A stretch of DNA of 64,000 bases from Streptomyces laurentii (GCA_002355495.1 AP017424.1:7691501-7755500); one strand, 5' to 3'. Counted from the stretch's first letter, positions 44,700 to 53,258 are shown. Translations and numbers: made by a program. The notes: generated by a model from the sequence alone, not told the origin.

Positions 44700-45974
44700 T
44701 CAGCGGCGTCCGGACAGTTCCACGTAGCAGGCGTAGGCGCCCTCGATGTCGACATCCGGGCCGGTGTAGGAAGAGCTGGAGGAGGCCCCGCCCCAGGTGT
44801 AGAAGGTTCCGGCCGGGCGGGCGCGGTTCACCCAGGCGGCGGGGGCGGTGTCGAACTTCGTACGGCAGCGGTCCCCGGCCTTGCGGTCGGCGACCCCGTC
44901 CGGGTTGTCCTGGATGGTCTCCTTCACCTCGACCTGGCCGAAGACCCGCACATCGGCGCCCTTGCCGCAGGGGACGACACGGACCAGGGAGAGGCTGCCG
45001 CCGAGGCCGGTATTGGCGGAGCCGCAGGCCCCGGGCTTCACTTCGGTGAGCCGGGTGAGGGCCTGCTCCGCGTCCCTGAGTTTTCCGCCCGCGGCGCCGG
45101 CGGCCGGAGCGGGGACCTTGGTGGTGCCGTGGCCGGTGAGGACGTACTCCGCCTTGAGCGAGGTGACGCCCTTGAGCCGGCCTCCCTTGTGCAGCGCCGC
45201 CAGCGCGGGCGTGTAGTCGGCGCCGGCCCGCAGGAGCCGCCCCTGTTTGTCGAGGACGACGGTCAGAGTGATCTGTTCGCTGCCCTCGAAGTACAGCAGG
45301 GCGTGCTGGAAGGCGCGCGGGAGCGCGGGCGCGGCCGTCCGCGGTGGCACGGACAGCTCGTACGTACGGACTCCGTGGGCGCCCTTGGCCGGCTGCTTCG
45401 TCGCGTGGGCGGTGCGGACCACCTCGGCGAGGGTCCCGCCGTACGGGGCGCTGTCGCCGGCCCGGACGAGGGCTCCCTCGAAGTCGTCGACGATGTCCAT
45501 GGACGCCCGCGAGGAGTAGCGCAGCCAATCGCCCTGCCGGGTCAGGTAGTCGACCCGATTGCCCTGGACCTCGTACGTCTCGCGCACGGCGGATCCGCCC
45601 GCCCGGCCGCCGAGGTCACTCGCGGCGTCGTCGGGGAAGCGGCGCGGGATCGTGAGCTCGCGCTCGGCACGGGCGGTGTCGGCGGCGTAGTCCTGTGTGC
45701 CGGTGGAGGTGTCCACGGCGGTGCCGTAGCTGACCGTCGCGGTGAACGCCGAGGACCCGGCCGCCGCGGTGGCCTTGGAGGCGGCGGAGAGCTGGCCGTC
45801 GAGCCGCGTCTCGAAGACGGGTGTCGCGATGGGTGCGGGGCTTCCGGTCCCCTTGGCGCCGCCGGCCTCCGCCTGGCAGGCCGGGAGTGCCGTGAGCAGC
45901 AGCGGCAGCAGGGCCGTGGCGGCTCGGCGGCCACCTCCGCGTTCATACCTGGCCCCCGGATTCGTGTTCTTCAT
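44700..45974 (-). CDS. Secreted lipoprotein of unknown function
   Basis: 424 residues from ATG 45974. A basic start (M-K-N-T-N-P-G-A-R-Y-E-R) and hydrophobic stretch lead to a lipobox L-P-A-C, so the mature protein is anchored outside the membrane. The mature part has Y-E-V-Q-G-N-R-V-D-Y-L-T, W-L-R-Y-S-S-R and V-V-L-D-K-Q-G-R-L strands of the LppX/LprG-like kind, then a C-terminal ~110-residue domain with four Cys (G-A-C-G-S, V-P-C-G-K, D-R-C-R-T, A-Y-A-C-Y). The function is not recognised. Confidence 0.8.
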   Translation of the reverse strand: MKNTNPGARYERGGGRRAATALLPLLLTALPACQAEAGGAKGTGSPAPIATPVFETRLDGQLSAASKATAAAGSSAFTATVSYGTAVDTSTGTQDYAADTARAERELTIPRRFPDDAASDLGGRAGGSAVRETYEVQGNRVDYLTRQGDWLRYSSRASMDIVDDFEGALVRAGDSAPYGGTLAEVVRTAHATKQPAKGAHGVRTYELSVPPRTAAPALPRAFQHALLYFEGSEQITLTVVLDKQGRLLRAGADYTPALAALHKGGRLKGVTSLKAEYVLTGHGTTKVPAPAAGAAGGKLRDAEQALTRLTEVKPGACGSANTGLGGSLSLVRVVPCGKGADVRVFGQVEVKETIQDNPDGVADRKAGDRCRTKFDTAPAAWVNRARPAGTFYTWGGASSSSSYTGPDVDIEGAYACYVELSGRR

Positions 45975-46159
45975 TCCCCACCCCAAGATCGATTGAGGTG
46001 ATCCTACGTGCCGGTGATCAGCGGTTTTCCGCTACCCGGAAGGTCAGACGGGCGACGGGGGCGCGGTCGTCGACCAGGGGGGGCGGCCCACTCCCGGTCC
46101 CGCCCGCCGACGGCATGTGGCCACGGTACGACCGTACTTCGTGATCATTCCTTCACACC

Positions 46160-46393
46160 ATGGCCGCCTCCGCGAGCGAGGTCAACAAGGCCCTCAGCGG
46201 ACTGTACGGCCACGTCAGACGCCTGGAGCGGGACGAGCCGGAACCCGGGGAGACGAGGGAGGCGGCCCTCCGGGCCCAAGCGGAGATCTGGGACCTGCTG
46301 CGGGACATGAGAACCATGATGCGCCGCGACCTCGGCGTGACCTCGGCGCCCCTGCTCGCCCAGCCGTCGGGTCGGACGCGCGCCGTGCGGTGA
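46160..46393 (+). CDS. Small hypothetical helical protein
   Basis: 77 residues, ATG 46160, with no clear binding site. The sequence looks like a single long amphipathic helix pair (V-N-K-A-L-S-G-L-Y-G-H-V-R-R-L, A-E-I-W-D-L-L-R-D-M-R-T-M-M-R-R). Composition and G/C-rich third positions support coding. The family is not recognised. It converges on the DUF6328 gene. Confidence 0.55.
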   Translation: MAASASEVNKALSGLYGHVRRLERDEPEPGETREAALRAQAEIWDLLRDMRTMMRRDLGVTSAPLLAQPSGRTRAVR

Positions 46394-46403
46394 GGAGAGT
46401 CTC

Positions 46404-46997
46404 TTACGGGGCGGTGCGGCGGGGGCCGTCGGTGTGGCGGCGGCGGACCCAGAGAGGGAGGACGAACCAGCAGAGCAGGTACCAGACCAGGAGCCCGGCG
46501 ACCAGCCAGGGTACGAGCGGCGCGCCGGTCGCGACGCGCAGCACCAGCAGAAGCGCGGCGCACAGGGTGGCGAGGAGCAGGACGAGGCCGGCGAAGGTCA
46601 GCCGGGACGCCCAGGTCACCGCCCGGGGCTTGAGGCGGCGGCCGGCGACCATCCGGTGGAACGACACGGGGCCGATGAGCGCTCCGGTCGCGGCGGCGCC
46701 GAGGCACACCGTGACGACATAGATGGTCCGGTCGGTGTGCGACAGATACGGGAAACGGGGCGTGAAGACGACCGTCAGCAGGAATCCGAAGAGGATCTGT
46801 ACGCCTGTCTGGGCGACCCTGATCTCCTGCATCAGTTCGGTCCAACGGCGGTCCGCCCGTTCCTCGGGTGTCTCGCGGCGTCCCAGGACCAGGCCGGCCT
46901 CCGGATCCCCGCGCTGGGCGGCGTCGGGCGGTTGCCCGGGTTCCCGGGGCCGCCCGGGATCAGCGGCCCCCGCCGGTTCGTTCGCATCCGCCGCCAT
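46404..46997 (-). CDS. DUF6328 membrane protein
   Basis: 197 residues from ATG 46997 with GGGAGG upstream. After a ~60-residue polar, Pro/Glu-rich N-terminus come W-T-E-L-M-Q-E-I-R-V-A-Q-T-G-V-Q-I-L-F-G-F-L and four membrane helices, ending with a basic tail (R-R-R-H-T-D-G). This matches the DUF6328 pattern common in Streptomyces. The function is unknown. It is divergent from the small gene at 47141. Confidence 0.82.
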   Translation of the reverse strand: MAADANEPAGAADPGRPREPGQPPDAAQRGDPEAGLVLGRRETPEERADRRWTELMQEIRVAQTGVQILFGFLLTVVFTPRFPYLSHTDRTIYVVTVCLGAAATGALIGPVSFHRMVAGRRLKPRAVTWASRLTFAGLVLLLATLCAALLLVLRVATGAPLVPWLVAGLLVWYLLCWFVLPLWVRRRHTDGPRRTAP

Positions 46998-47140
46998 GCA
47001 GCCTCCCGTCTGTCTCCGCGTCGCTCTCGCCCGTCTCCACGCTGCCTTCGTCCGTCTCCTGTCCTTCCACCGTGGCACGAACCTCGCGGGACGCCGCGCC
47101 GGGAGGCATCCTGGAAGCGGCACCCGAGGAGATGATCGAC

Positions 47141-47509
47141 GTGTACGACTTGCACATCGACACCGATGTCACCGTGCAGCTGAGCGAGTGCTGCCGGGAG
47201 GACGCCCGCGCCGTGTTCGACGTCCTCGATCACACCTACCAGCTCGAGGGCCTGGCGCCGCCGGGCACGCAGGCGGAGACCGTGCCCGCCACCACCGTCT
47301 GGACGGCCACCTTCGACACGGCCGGAGGCCGGCACGAACAGTCCTCGCCCGCACCGCTGACCGGCATGGTCGGAGCGGTGCTCAGCGGCGGCTACCACGC
47401 CGTCGACGAGGTCGAGAAGGTACTCGCCCGCAGTTTCGCCGTCCAGTCCGTCCAGTCCGTCTCGGGCGACCAGGAGACCGAGGCGCGTCTCCTCCTCGCG
47501 CCCCGCTGA
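47141..47509 (+). CDS. Conserved hypothetical protein
   Basis: About 122 residues. GAGGAG at 47126-47131 fits GTG 47141 (nine-base spacing) better than the ATG directly after it (47132). The protein opens V-Y-D-L-H-I-D-T-D-V-T-V-Q-L, then A-R-A-V-F-D-V-L-D and a Thr/Ala-rich middle, and closes with V-E-K-V-L-A-R-S-F-A-V. It looks like a compact alpha/beta protein without export signal. A repeat of V-Q-S-V near the end comes from a short duplication (GTCCAGTCC). Not recognised. Confidence 0.65.
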   Translation: MYDLHIDTDVTVQLSECCREDARAVFDVLDHTYQLEGLAPPGTQAETVPATTVWTATFDTAGGRHEQSSPAPLTGMVGAVLSGGYHAVDEVEKVLARSFAVQSVQSVSGDQETEARLLLAPR

Positions 47510-47625
47510 CGGCACCCGCCTGACGGCACCCGCACCCCGACCCCCGGACGGAGCGGACGGGCTCCACCCCGGGGGCCGGTTGTGTGCGCACCCTCCCCAC
47601 CAGGACGAACCCGCCGCAGGCCCAG

Positions 47626-47642
47626 CTATACACCGTGTGTAG
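47626..47642. promoter_or_regulatory. Imperfect dyad CTATACAC-C-GTGTGTAG upstream of the deacetylase gene
   Basis: Seven of eight positions pair across a single central base. It is unusually AT-rich for the surroundings and lies 85 bp before the NodB gene start, a position that suits an operator or a promoter-overlapping site. No adjacent regulator gene is present. Confidence 0.45.
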
Positions 47643-47726
47643 AGTTCAGGGCATGCCGCAGGGCCGCGCCGTGATCACGCGTGGGCCCCGGCCGTCGAAT
47701 TCGTCCACGGGGAAAGCGGGTCGCAC

Positions 47727-48572
47727 ATGTTCGGAACCAAGACGGGCCGTCGCCGGGGGCCGGCTCTCGCCCTGCTCGCCGCGGCGTCGCTGGTGCTCAC
47801 GCTCGGAGGCTGCTCCGTCGGCACGGTCACGCCCGCCGAGGCGCGCGACCAGGCGGGCTCGGGCGAGGGCGCGTCCGCGGATGCCAAAGGCGGAAAGGGC
47901 GGCAAGGACAGCCAGGGCGGCAAGGGGGAAACCCCGGCCGGTGAAGCCGTCGACTGCACCAAGGCCAAATGCATAGCCCTGACCTTCGACGCCGGCCCGG
48001 GCAAGGACACCCCCCGGCTGCTCGACATCCTCAAGGAGAAACAGGTCCACGCCACCTTCTTCCTCCTCGGGAAGAAGCACGTCGTCCGCTACCCGGACGT
48101 CGTGCGGCGCATCGCCGACGAGGGTCACGAGGTCGCCAACCACACCTGGACCCACCGCATCCTCACCGACACCGACGCCAATGAGGTACGCGACGAGCTC
48201 TCCCGTACCCAGGACGCCATCGCGAAGATCACCGGCCGCAAGCCCACCCTCATGCGTCCGCCCCAGGGCCGTACCGACGACACGGTCTCCGATGTGTCCC
48301 GTGAGCTCGGCCTGTCCCAGGTGCTGTGGAGCATCACCGCCAAGGACTACTCCACCGAGGACTCCACGCTCATCCGCCAGCGCGTGCTCGACCAGGCCCA
48401 CGGCGACGGGATCATCCTGCTCCATGACATCTACAAGGGCACGGTCCCGGCCGTTCCCGGCATCATCGACGAGCTCAAGCGGCAGGGCTACACCTTCGTC
48501 ACCGTCCCCCAGCTGCTGGCCCCGGCCCGGCCCGAGCCCGGCACCGTCTACCGCCCGGAGCGGCCCGAGTAG
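47727..48572 (+). CDS. Polysaccharide deacetylase (NodB) lipoprotein
   Basis: 281 residues. A basic start and hydrophobic stretch reach a lipobox L-G-G-C at residue 30. A Gly/Lys-rich linker (residues ~48-72) precedes the NodB domain. Motif 1 is T-F-D-A-G-P, where the usual second Asp (metal ligand) is Ala, a variant I recall as frequent in Streptomyces members. Motif 2 N-H-T-W-T-H, motif 3 R-P-P-Q-G and a late L-L-H-D-I are intact. It should deacetylate cell-wall or extracellular polysaccharide, though the motif-1 change may affect metal binding. Confidence 0.87.
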   Translation: MFGTKTGRRRGPALALLAAASLVLTLGGCSVGTVTPAEARDQAGSGEGASADAKGGKGGKDSQGGKGETPAGEAVDCTKAKCIALTFDAGPGKDTPRLLDILKEKQVHATFFLLGKKHVVRYPDVVRRIADEGHEVANHTWTHRILTDTDANEVRDELSRTQDAIAKITGRKPTLMRPPQGRTDDTVSDVSRELGLSQVLWSITAKDYSTEDSTLIRQRVLDQAHGDGIILLHDIYKGTVPAVPGIIDELKRQGYTFVTVPQLLAPARPEPGTVYRPERPE

Positions 48573-49049
48573 CGAGCCTGAGTGGTGAGCCCGAGGCGCG
48601 GGAGTGAACGGGCAAAAGGGGTGAGGTGACTCACACGCGACGCAGGGGGCACTCCGGAACAAGCGGGAGATCCGAGCCGTTGGACTGTATGTGACGGCGA
48701 AGGGGCCCGGTCCCCAGGTTCCCCCCCAGAGGCGACCGCTCTTCGAGCCCCGTCACGGCAATCGGCCCCGGTAGGAACCCCCCGTCCCGCCGGGGCTTTG
48801 TCGTCCCCGGCCGAGCGGTCCCCGGTTGAGGTGGTGCCCGGCCGAGGTGGTCGGCGCGGAGGCAGTCGGCGCGCGGGCATCCCTCGTACGGCGCACACTC
48901 CGGCGCGTTGGACACCTTCGAGTGAGTCGCCCCTCTCCTCCGTATGGCCCGCCGGGCGCCGGGCATGGATCGCGACGAACCGGCGGGACATGCGGAACAC
49001 CGCCCCGCCGGGCATCGCCGAGCAGGCCCGCTCGTCATCAGGGGATCCC
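48573..49049. other. Non-coding gap with a GC hairpin
   Basis: About 480 bp between the deacetylase and the next lipoprotein. CCCCG-TCCCGC-CGGGG near 48780-48795 followed by CTTTG looks like a terminator. Frames present are antisense or of poor composition. No RNA family is recognised with confidence. Confidence 0.4.
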
Positions 49050-49796
49050 ATGCGACACGCCACCCGCCGGGCGATCGTCACGGCCGCAGCCGCCCTCGTC
49101 CTCGTCGGTTGTGCCGGCACCCGGTCGGGGCCCCGGCCGGGAGCCTCGGCACCATCCGCCCCCGCCGCGCCCGCGGACACCACCCGGCAGCAGCAGGACC
49201 AGCTCCTGAAGGCCGCCGAACACCGACTCGTCGTCGAGTGCCTGGACGCGCAGGGCCTCTCCTTGCCCCCGGCCTCCCGGGCCCGCGCCCCGGCTCCCGC
49301 GCCCGCCGAGGACCCCCGGCTGCAGACCGCCCTGTTCGGAAAGGACCCCCGCGAACTTTCCTTGACCCTCGCCACCGGCCTCACCGTCACCGCCAACAGC
49401 GACGGCTGCACCGCCCGGGCCCGCGCCCGCCTCTACGGAGACCAGACCCGCTGGTTCCGCGCCCAGGTCACCGTCGACAACCTCCGGGCCGAGGCCCATG
49501 ACCGGATGAAGGAGGATCCCGCCCACCGTGCCGCGCTCGACCGCTGGACCCGCTGCGCCGCGCCCGCCGGCGGACCGCGCGAGGGCCGGCCCGATCCGGC
49601 CGTGGCCGACCGGTGCAGCCGCGAGAGCGGGCTGGCCGACGTACGGGCCCGGCTCGAACCCGCGGAGATGGCCACCGTCCGCACCCTCCACCGCGACCAG
49701 GTCGACACCTACGAGGAGATGCGCAGCCACGCACTGAGGCGAGCCGCGGAGCTGTCCGCGCCGCCTACCGGGAAGAAAGGCAAGGATCCGTCATGA
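49050..49796 (+). CDS. Lipoprotein of unknown function
   Basis: 248 residues from ATG 49050 with GGGG upstream. The signal R-R-A-I-V-T-A-A-A-A-L-V-L-V-G-C has a lipobox V-L-V-G-C. The mature protein is largely helical: Q-Q-Q-D-Q-L-L-K-A-A-E-H-R-L, a Cys pair (V-E-C-L, D-G-C-T), and later W-T-R-C-A-A and D-R-C-S-R-E. The function is not recognised. Its TGA overlaps the ATG of the next gene (ATGA at 49793-49796), so both are translated together. Confidence 0.75.
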   Translation: MRHATRRAIVTAAAALVLVGCAGTRSGPRPGASAPSAPAAPADTTRQQQDQLLKAAEHRLVVECLDAQGLSLPPASRARAPAPAPAEDPRLQTALFGKDPRELSLTLATGLTVTANSDGCTARARARLYGDQTRWFRAQVTVDNLRAEAHDRMKEDPAHRAALDRWTRCAAPAGGPREGRPDPAVADRCSRESGLADVRARLEPAEMATVRTLHRDQVDTYEEMRSHALRRAAELSAPPTGKKGKDPS

Positions 49797-50164
49797 AGAA
49801 GTTCCTCGGCCTCACGATCGCCGCCGTTCTCGCCCTCGCCGGGGCACTCACCCTGGCCGCGCCGGCCGGCGCCGCCGACTGTCCGTCCGGTCACTTCTGA
49901 GTCTGGGAGAAGACCAAATTCGGCGGACAGCGTGCCAACTGGAGCGGCGACGACGGCTGGTGGGAGAGCTGGATCGCCGACGACGACTCGCCCTGGGCCA
50001 ATCACGGCATCTCCGGGGCCGGCGTCAAGGACCACGTCAAGGTCTACTCGTCGGCCTGGCAGGGCGGTTCCGTGACCATCTGCCTCGCCCCCGGCCAGGA
50101 GGTCAGCTCGAACAGTGTCGCCAACGACCGGGGCGACTCCCACACCTGGACCATGAGCTGCTGA
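49793..50164 (+). pseudogene. Peptidase-inhibitor I36-like secreted protein interrupted by an in-frame TGA
   Basis: ATG 49793 starts a clean signal peptide (M-K-K-F-L-G-L-T-I-A-A-V through A-P-A-G-A-A), then D-C-P-S-G-H-F and a TGA at 49898-49900 (codon 36). In the same frame coding resumes at once: V-W-E-K-T-K-F-G-G-Q, W-W-E-S-W-I, V-T-I-C-L-A-P-G and a natural end M-S-C-stop at 50164. I36-like proteins read C-P-x-G-x-F-C at this point, so TGA replaces a Cys codon. It is either a nonsense mutation (TGC to TGA) or, less likely, selenocysteine. The rest shows no decay, so the change would be recent. Confidence 0.8.
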
Positions 50165-50166
50165 TC

Positions 50167-50218
50167 CGCGGCCGTACCGGCCGCGCGTCCGCCCGCCACC
50201 CGGAGAGGGGTGGCGGGC
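50167..50218 (+). terminator. Tandem hairpins after the I36-like gene
   Basis: CGCGGCC/GGCCGCG (7-bp stem, 50167-50185) is followed by GCCCGCCACCC/GGGTGGCGGGC (11-bp perfect stem, six-base loop, 50191-50218). They start three bases after the final stop codon. The remaining gap to 50561 shows no gene. Confidence 0.8.
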
Positions 50219-50561
50219 GGACACGTTCCGGGCCGCCGGTCAGCGATCAGGGAAGGCGGCCAGAGCACGGTCCCAGCAGTCGGCCGCGGTATGCAGGGCG
50301 GCCGTGGCCATCCGTATCTACCTCCCCCCTCGTCACGCCCGGCGAGGCCGAGGGCCAGGACCGGCTCGGTGAACGAGAGGCCCGCACCGTCCCGCCGACG
50401 ACCAGTCAGTTGTCGTCGTACATATCATCCCGGACCTGGGGAAACCGGTAGCGCGGAGGGCGGAGTTCGACGCCGGCCGTCGGATCGCTCGGAATCACCG
50501 GGGCAGAATGGCACGCCCGCGTGGTGCCGCACGTTCTGACCGGCGGGAGGGGGGAGGACGC

Positions 50562-50999
50562 ATGGACCGGGACATCGTCGGGGATCACGTGCGGTTCGCC
50601 ATGGCCTGTATGGGCTGTGGGGCCGAGGTGGAGGCCGCGGCAGGGCAGAGCCTGGTGTATGGGCACCTGGAGTGGAGCGTGGAGACGGACTGCCCGGCCT
50701 GTGGCCCGGTCTTGGCGTGCGGCCGCGGGGACACCCCGGACGACCTGCGCGCTCGCCTCCTCGACCATGGTGTGCACGGTCCGGCGGGTGTCGAGCTGAC
50801 GGGGGAGGCCGAAGGGCGGGCGGTGACGGTCATGAAGGTGCTCCGGGCCGAGCAGAGCCTGGGCCTCGCCGAAGCCAGGACGGCCCTCGGGGACATCCGG
50901 GCGGGCCGGTACACGGGCGGCACGCTGCCCGAGGTGGCGCGGCTCGTGGACGCCCTGCGCGCGGCCGGGATCGAGGCGCGCACCGTCGCGCGCCGGTGA
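50562..50999 (+). CDS. Zinc-ribbon protein with a ribosomal L7/L12 C-terminal-like domain
   Basis: 145 residues from ATG 50562 with GGGGAGG upstream. The N-terminal half has two Cys pairs (C-M-G-C and C-P-A-C) spaced like a zinc ribbon. The C-terminal half (T-V-M-K-V-L-R-A-E-Q-S-L-G-L-A-E-A-R-T, then V-A-R-L-V-D-A-L-R-A-A-G-I-E-A) follows the L7/L12 C-terminal fold pattern: strand-helix, G-L-x-E-A, final helix ending L-x-A-A-G. Such domains bind GTPase translation factors in L7/L12, but stand-alone copies have unknown roles. No operon partner is seen. Confidence 0.7.
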   Translation: MDRDIVGDHVRFAMACMGCGAEVEAAAGQSLVYGHLEWSVETDCPACGPVLACGRGDTPDDLRARLLDHGVHGPAGVELTGEAEGRAVTVMKVLRAEQSLGLAEARTALGDIRAGRYTGGTLPEVARLVDALRAAGIEARTVARR

Positions 51000-51111
51000 C
51001 GGTGACCGGAGATGACGGTACGAGTCCGTCGAGGCGCTGTGGCCGGGGTCCGCTCCGTACACGGGGTGGTGTCGGAGTCGCCTCCGTACGCGAACCGGAG
51101 TCGGGATCCGC

Positions 51112-51882
51112 TCAGTACGCGACGCGGTGCCGGGGCGCGGTCGGGTGGCGCAGGGTCGAGGAGAGCAGCAGGCCCGCGCCGCGAACGGTGCTGGTCGCCG
51201 GGTCGTTGGCGAGACGCAGCCGGACCCCGAGTCGCAGGGCGAGGCGGCCGGTCAGGTCCATGCGCAGCGCGCCGCCGCCGGTGATCAGCACACCCCGGCG
51301 CAGCGCCCCGAGCACGGCACCGGTGCCGTCCCGGCGCCACAGGTCCATCACCATGTCCGTGGCCGTGTCGACCACGGCGGCGGTCGGTCCGCCGTCCCTC
51401 TCGGGCAGGTCGTCGAGGCCGACCTCGGCGAGCCGGGCGTCCTGGACGAGGCCGTCGACCAGGAGTGTCACCTCGGTCAGCGCCGCGCCCAGGTCGACGA
51501 CCAGCAGCGGGCCGCCGTTCGTGGGAGCCGCGTAGGCCGCGGCGGCCCGGGCGCTGTCCACCGACACGACCCGGGTCGGGCCCAGTCCGGCCACCATCCG
51601 GCGGGCCGCCTCCCGCTGCTCGGGATCGGCGAGCACGGGATGGCACAGCATGACGACGGTGTCCTCCGCCGCCCCGCCGAAAGCCGAGTCGGCGATTTTC
51701 CGCAGCAGTCGCTGGTGCGGGCTGGCGTCCGTCAGCCGGCCGCGCAGGACCGGGCCGCTCGGCACGTCCGCGAGCACACCCGCGCCGGGTGCCCACACCC
51801 GGGTGCGGGAGCTGCCGATGTCGAGGGCGAGTCCGCGGACCGTGCCCGCCGTCCCCCGCACCGCCTCGTGCGCCGTGCCCAT
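51112..51882 (-). CDS. Short MreB/Hsp70-like actin-fold protein
   Basis: 256 residues from ATG 51882 with GGGAG upstream, shorter than MreB (~340). The actin-fold phosphate loops are visible: L-A-L-D-I-G-S-S-R-T-R-V-W near residue 19, V-V-D-L-G-A-A-L-T-E-V near 125 and L-I-T-G-G-G-A-L-R-M near 205. The middle has V-M-L-C-H-P-V-L-A-D-P, typical of MreB-like proteins. It probably binds ATP. It may be one of the accessory MreB-like proteins of actinomycetes; a stand-alone gene without mreCD argues against a core shape role. Confidence 0.8.
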   Translation of the reverse strand: MGTAHEAVRGTAGTVRGLALDIGSSRTRVWAPGAGVLADVPSGPVLRGRLTDASPHQRLLRKIADSAFGGAAEDTVVMLCHPVLADPEQREAARRMVAGLGPTRVVSVDSARAAAAYAAPTNGGPLLVVDLGAALTEVTLLVDGLVQDARLAEVGLDDLPERDGGPTAAVVDTATDMVMDLWRRDGTGAVLGALRRGVLITGGGALRMDLTGRLALRLGVRLRLANDPATSTVRGAGLLLSSTLRHPTAPRHRVAY

Positions 51883-51984
51883 TGCCCACTCCCGCTGCTG
51901 ATAATGAGGTGAATCCGCAGCATCACTATGCAATATCCGGACGGATAACGCCATGATGCTGCGGATCACAGGCAGAGCCGACCG

Positions 51985-53172
51985 TCAGGCCGCGGCACCC
52001 AGCCACAGGTCGGGGCCGAACACCTCGTAGTGGACGTCGGCGGCGGCGACGCCGCGGCCGATCAGGTCGCCGCGCACGACGCGCATGAAGGGCAGTGGGC
52101 CGCACAGGTAGGCGTGGACGCCCTCGGGCAGGTCGAGCGTGCTGACGTCGGCCCGGCCCTCGTGGGCGCCGGACTCGCCCGGAGCCTCGTACCAGAGCTG
52201 CAGCGCGCCCTGGGGGAGAGCGTCGACGAGCCGGCGCAGCTCCTCGGCGTGCGCGTGCGACAGCGGCGAGCGGTCGGCGTGGACGACGGTCACCGGGCGG
52301 GTCGAACCCGTCTCGACGAGGTGGTCGAGCATGGCGATCATCGGGGTGGAGCCGATGCCGGCCGAGGCGAGCAGCAGCGGGCCTTCGCCCTCCGGCAGGA
52401 CCAGGTCGCCGAACGGGATCGAGACGTTGACCGGGGTGCCGACCTTGCCGTTCTCGTGCAGCCAGGACGAGACCTCGCCGGCCGGGTCGCCCTCGACGCG
52501 CTTGACGGTGATCCGCCACTCGGGGCGGCCGGGGGCGTTGGACAGGCTGTACTGGCGGATCTGATGGGCGCCGTCCGGCAGCTCGACCTGGACGCTGACG
52601 TACTGGCCGGGACGGAACGCGGACACCGGGTGGCCGTCGGGGTGGCGCAGGGTGAAGGAGACGATGTCGGCGGTCTCCTCGTGGCGGCCGGCGATCTCCA
52701 TCTGGTGCCACACCTGGCCGGCCTCGACGCCCTGCTCCTGGTAGAGCCGGGCCTCGATGGCGATGAGGGCGTTGGCCATCAGCCAGTAGACCTCGTCCCA
52801 GGCCTGGGCGACCTCGGGCGTCACGGCCTCGCCGAGGACCTCCACGATGGCGGCGAACAGGTGCTCGTGGACGATCTTGTACTGGTCGGCGGTGACGCCG
52901 AGGGAGGCGTGCTTGTGCGCGATGCGCGACAGCATGACGTCCGGCCGGGTGTCCGGGTTCTCCAGGAGCGCCACGGCGAAGGCGGCTATGGAGCCCGCCA
53001 GGGCCTTGGCCTGGTCGCCCGCAGCCTGGTTGCCCCGGTTGAAGAGGTCCCGCAGCAGCTCGGGGTGGGCCTCGAACATCCCCGCGTAGAAGCGCGTGGT
53101 GATCTCGTCGAGCGCCCCGCCGACGGCGGGGAGGGTGGCGCGGATGACCGGGGCTGCCTGCTCGGAAAGCAT
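51985..53172 (-). CDS. hmp: Flavohaemoprotein, nitric oxide dioxygenase
   Basis: 395 residues, the full Hmp length. Globin domain (residues ~1-135): F-Y-A-G-M-F B-helix Tyr and proximal His in I-A-H-K-H-A-S-L-G. FAD domain (~150-255): R-P-G-Q-Y-V-S-V and R-Q-Y-S-L-S-N-A-P. NAD domain: L-L-A-S-A-G-I-G-S-T-P-M and the end Y-E-V-F-G-P. It converts NO plus O2 to nitrate using NADH. A dyad resembling an NsrR site lies directly upstream, and nsrR itself is the next gene upstream on the same strand. Confidence 0.95.
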   Translation of the reverse strand: MLSEQAAPVIRATLPAVGGALDEITTRFYAGMFEAHPELLRDLFNRGNQAAGDQAKALAGSIAAFAVALLENPDTRPDVMLSRIAHKHASLGVTADQYKIVHEHLFAAIVEVLGEAVTPEVAQAWDEVYWLMANALIAIEARLYQEQGVEAGQVWHQMEIAGRHEETADIVSFTLRHPDGHPVSAFRPGQYVSVQVELPDGAHQIRQYSLSNAPGRPEWRITVKRVEGDPAGEVSSWLHENGKVGTPVNVSIPFGDLVLPEGEGPLLLASAGIGSTPMIAMLDHLVETGSTRPVTVVHADRSPLSHAHAEELRRLVDALPQGALQLWYEAPGESGAHEGRADVSTLDLPEGVHAYLCGPLPFMRVVRGDLIGRGVAAADVHYEVFGPDLWLGAAA

Positions 53173-53181
53173 GGCGACTCC

Positions 53182-53207
53182 AATTCTGGTAGATGATCTA
53201 CGTATTT
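53182..53207. promoter_or_regulatory. NsrR-like operator upstream of hmp
   Basis: GTAGAT-G-ATCTAC (53189-53201) is a perfect dyad ten bases or so before the hmp start, embedded in an AT-rich 26-bp stretch. Read on the minus strand it begins AAATACG, shared with the site in front of nsrR. Its layout agrees with the Streptomyces NsrR sites as I recall them. Confidence 0.7.
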
Positions 53208-53258
53208 AGACCTGCGGGAACCCGCGCGCGGGGCGCGCGAGCTTAAGGGGGTGGCGGA

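Noticed and set aside
49898..49940. SECIS-like hairpin after the in-frame TGA
   Set aside because: Only a 4-bp GTCT/AGAC stem directly behind the codon can be drawn; it lacks the spacing and loop expected of bacterial SECIS elements.
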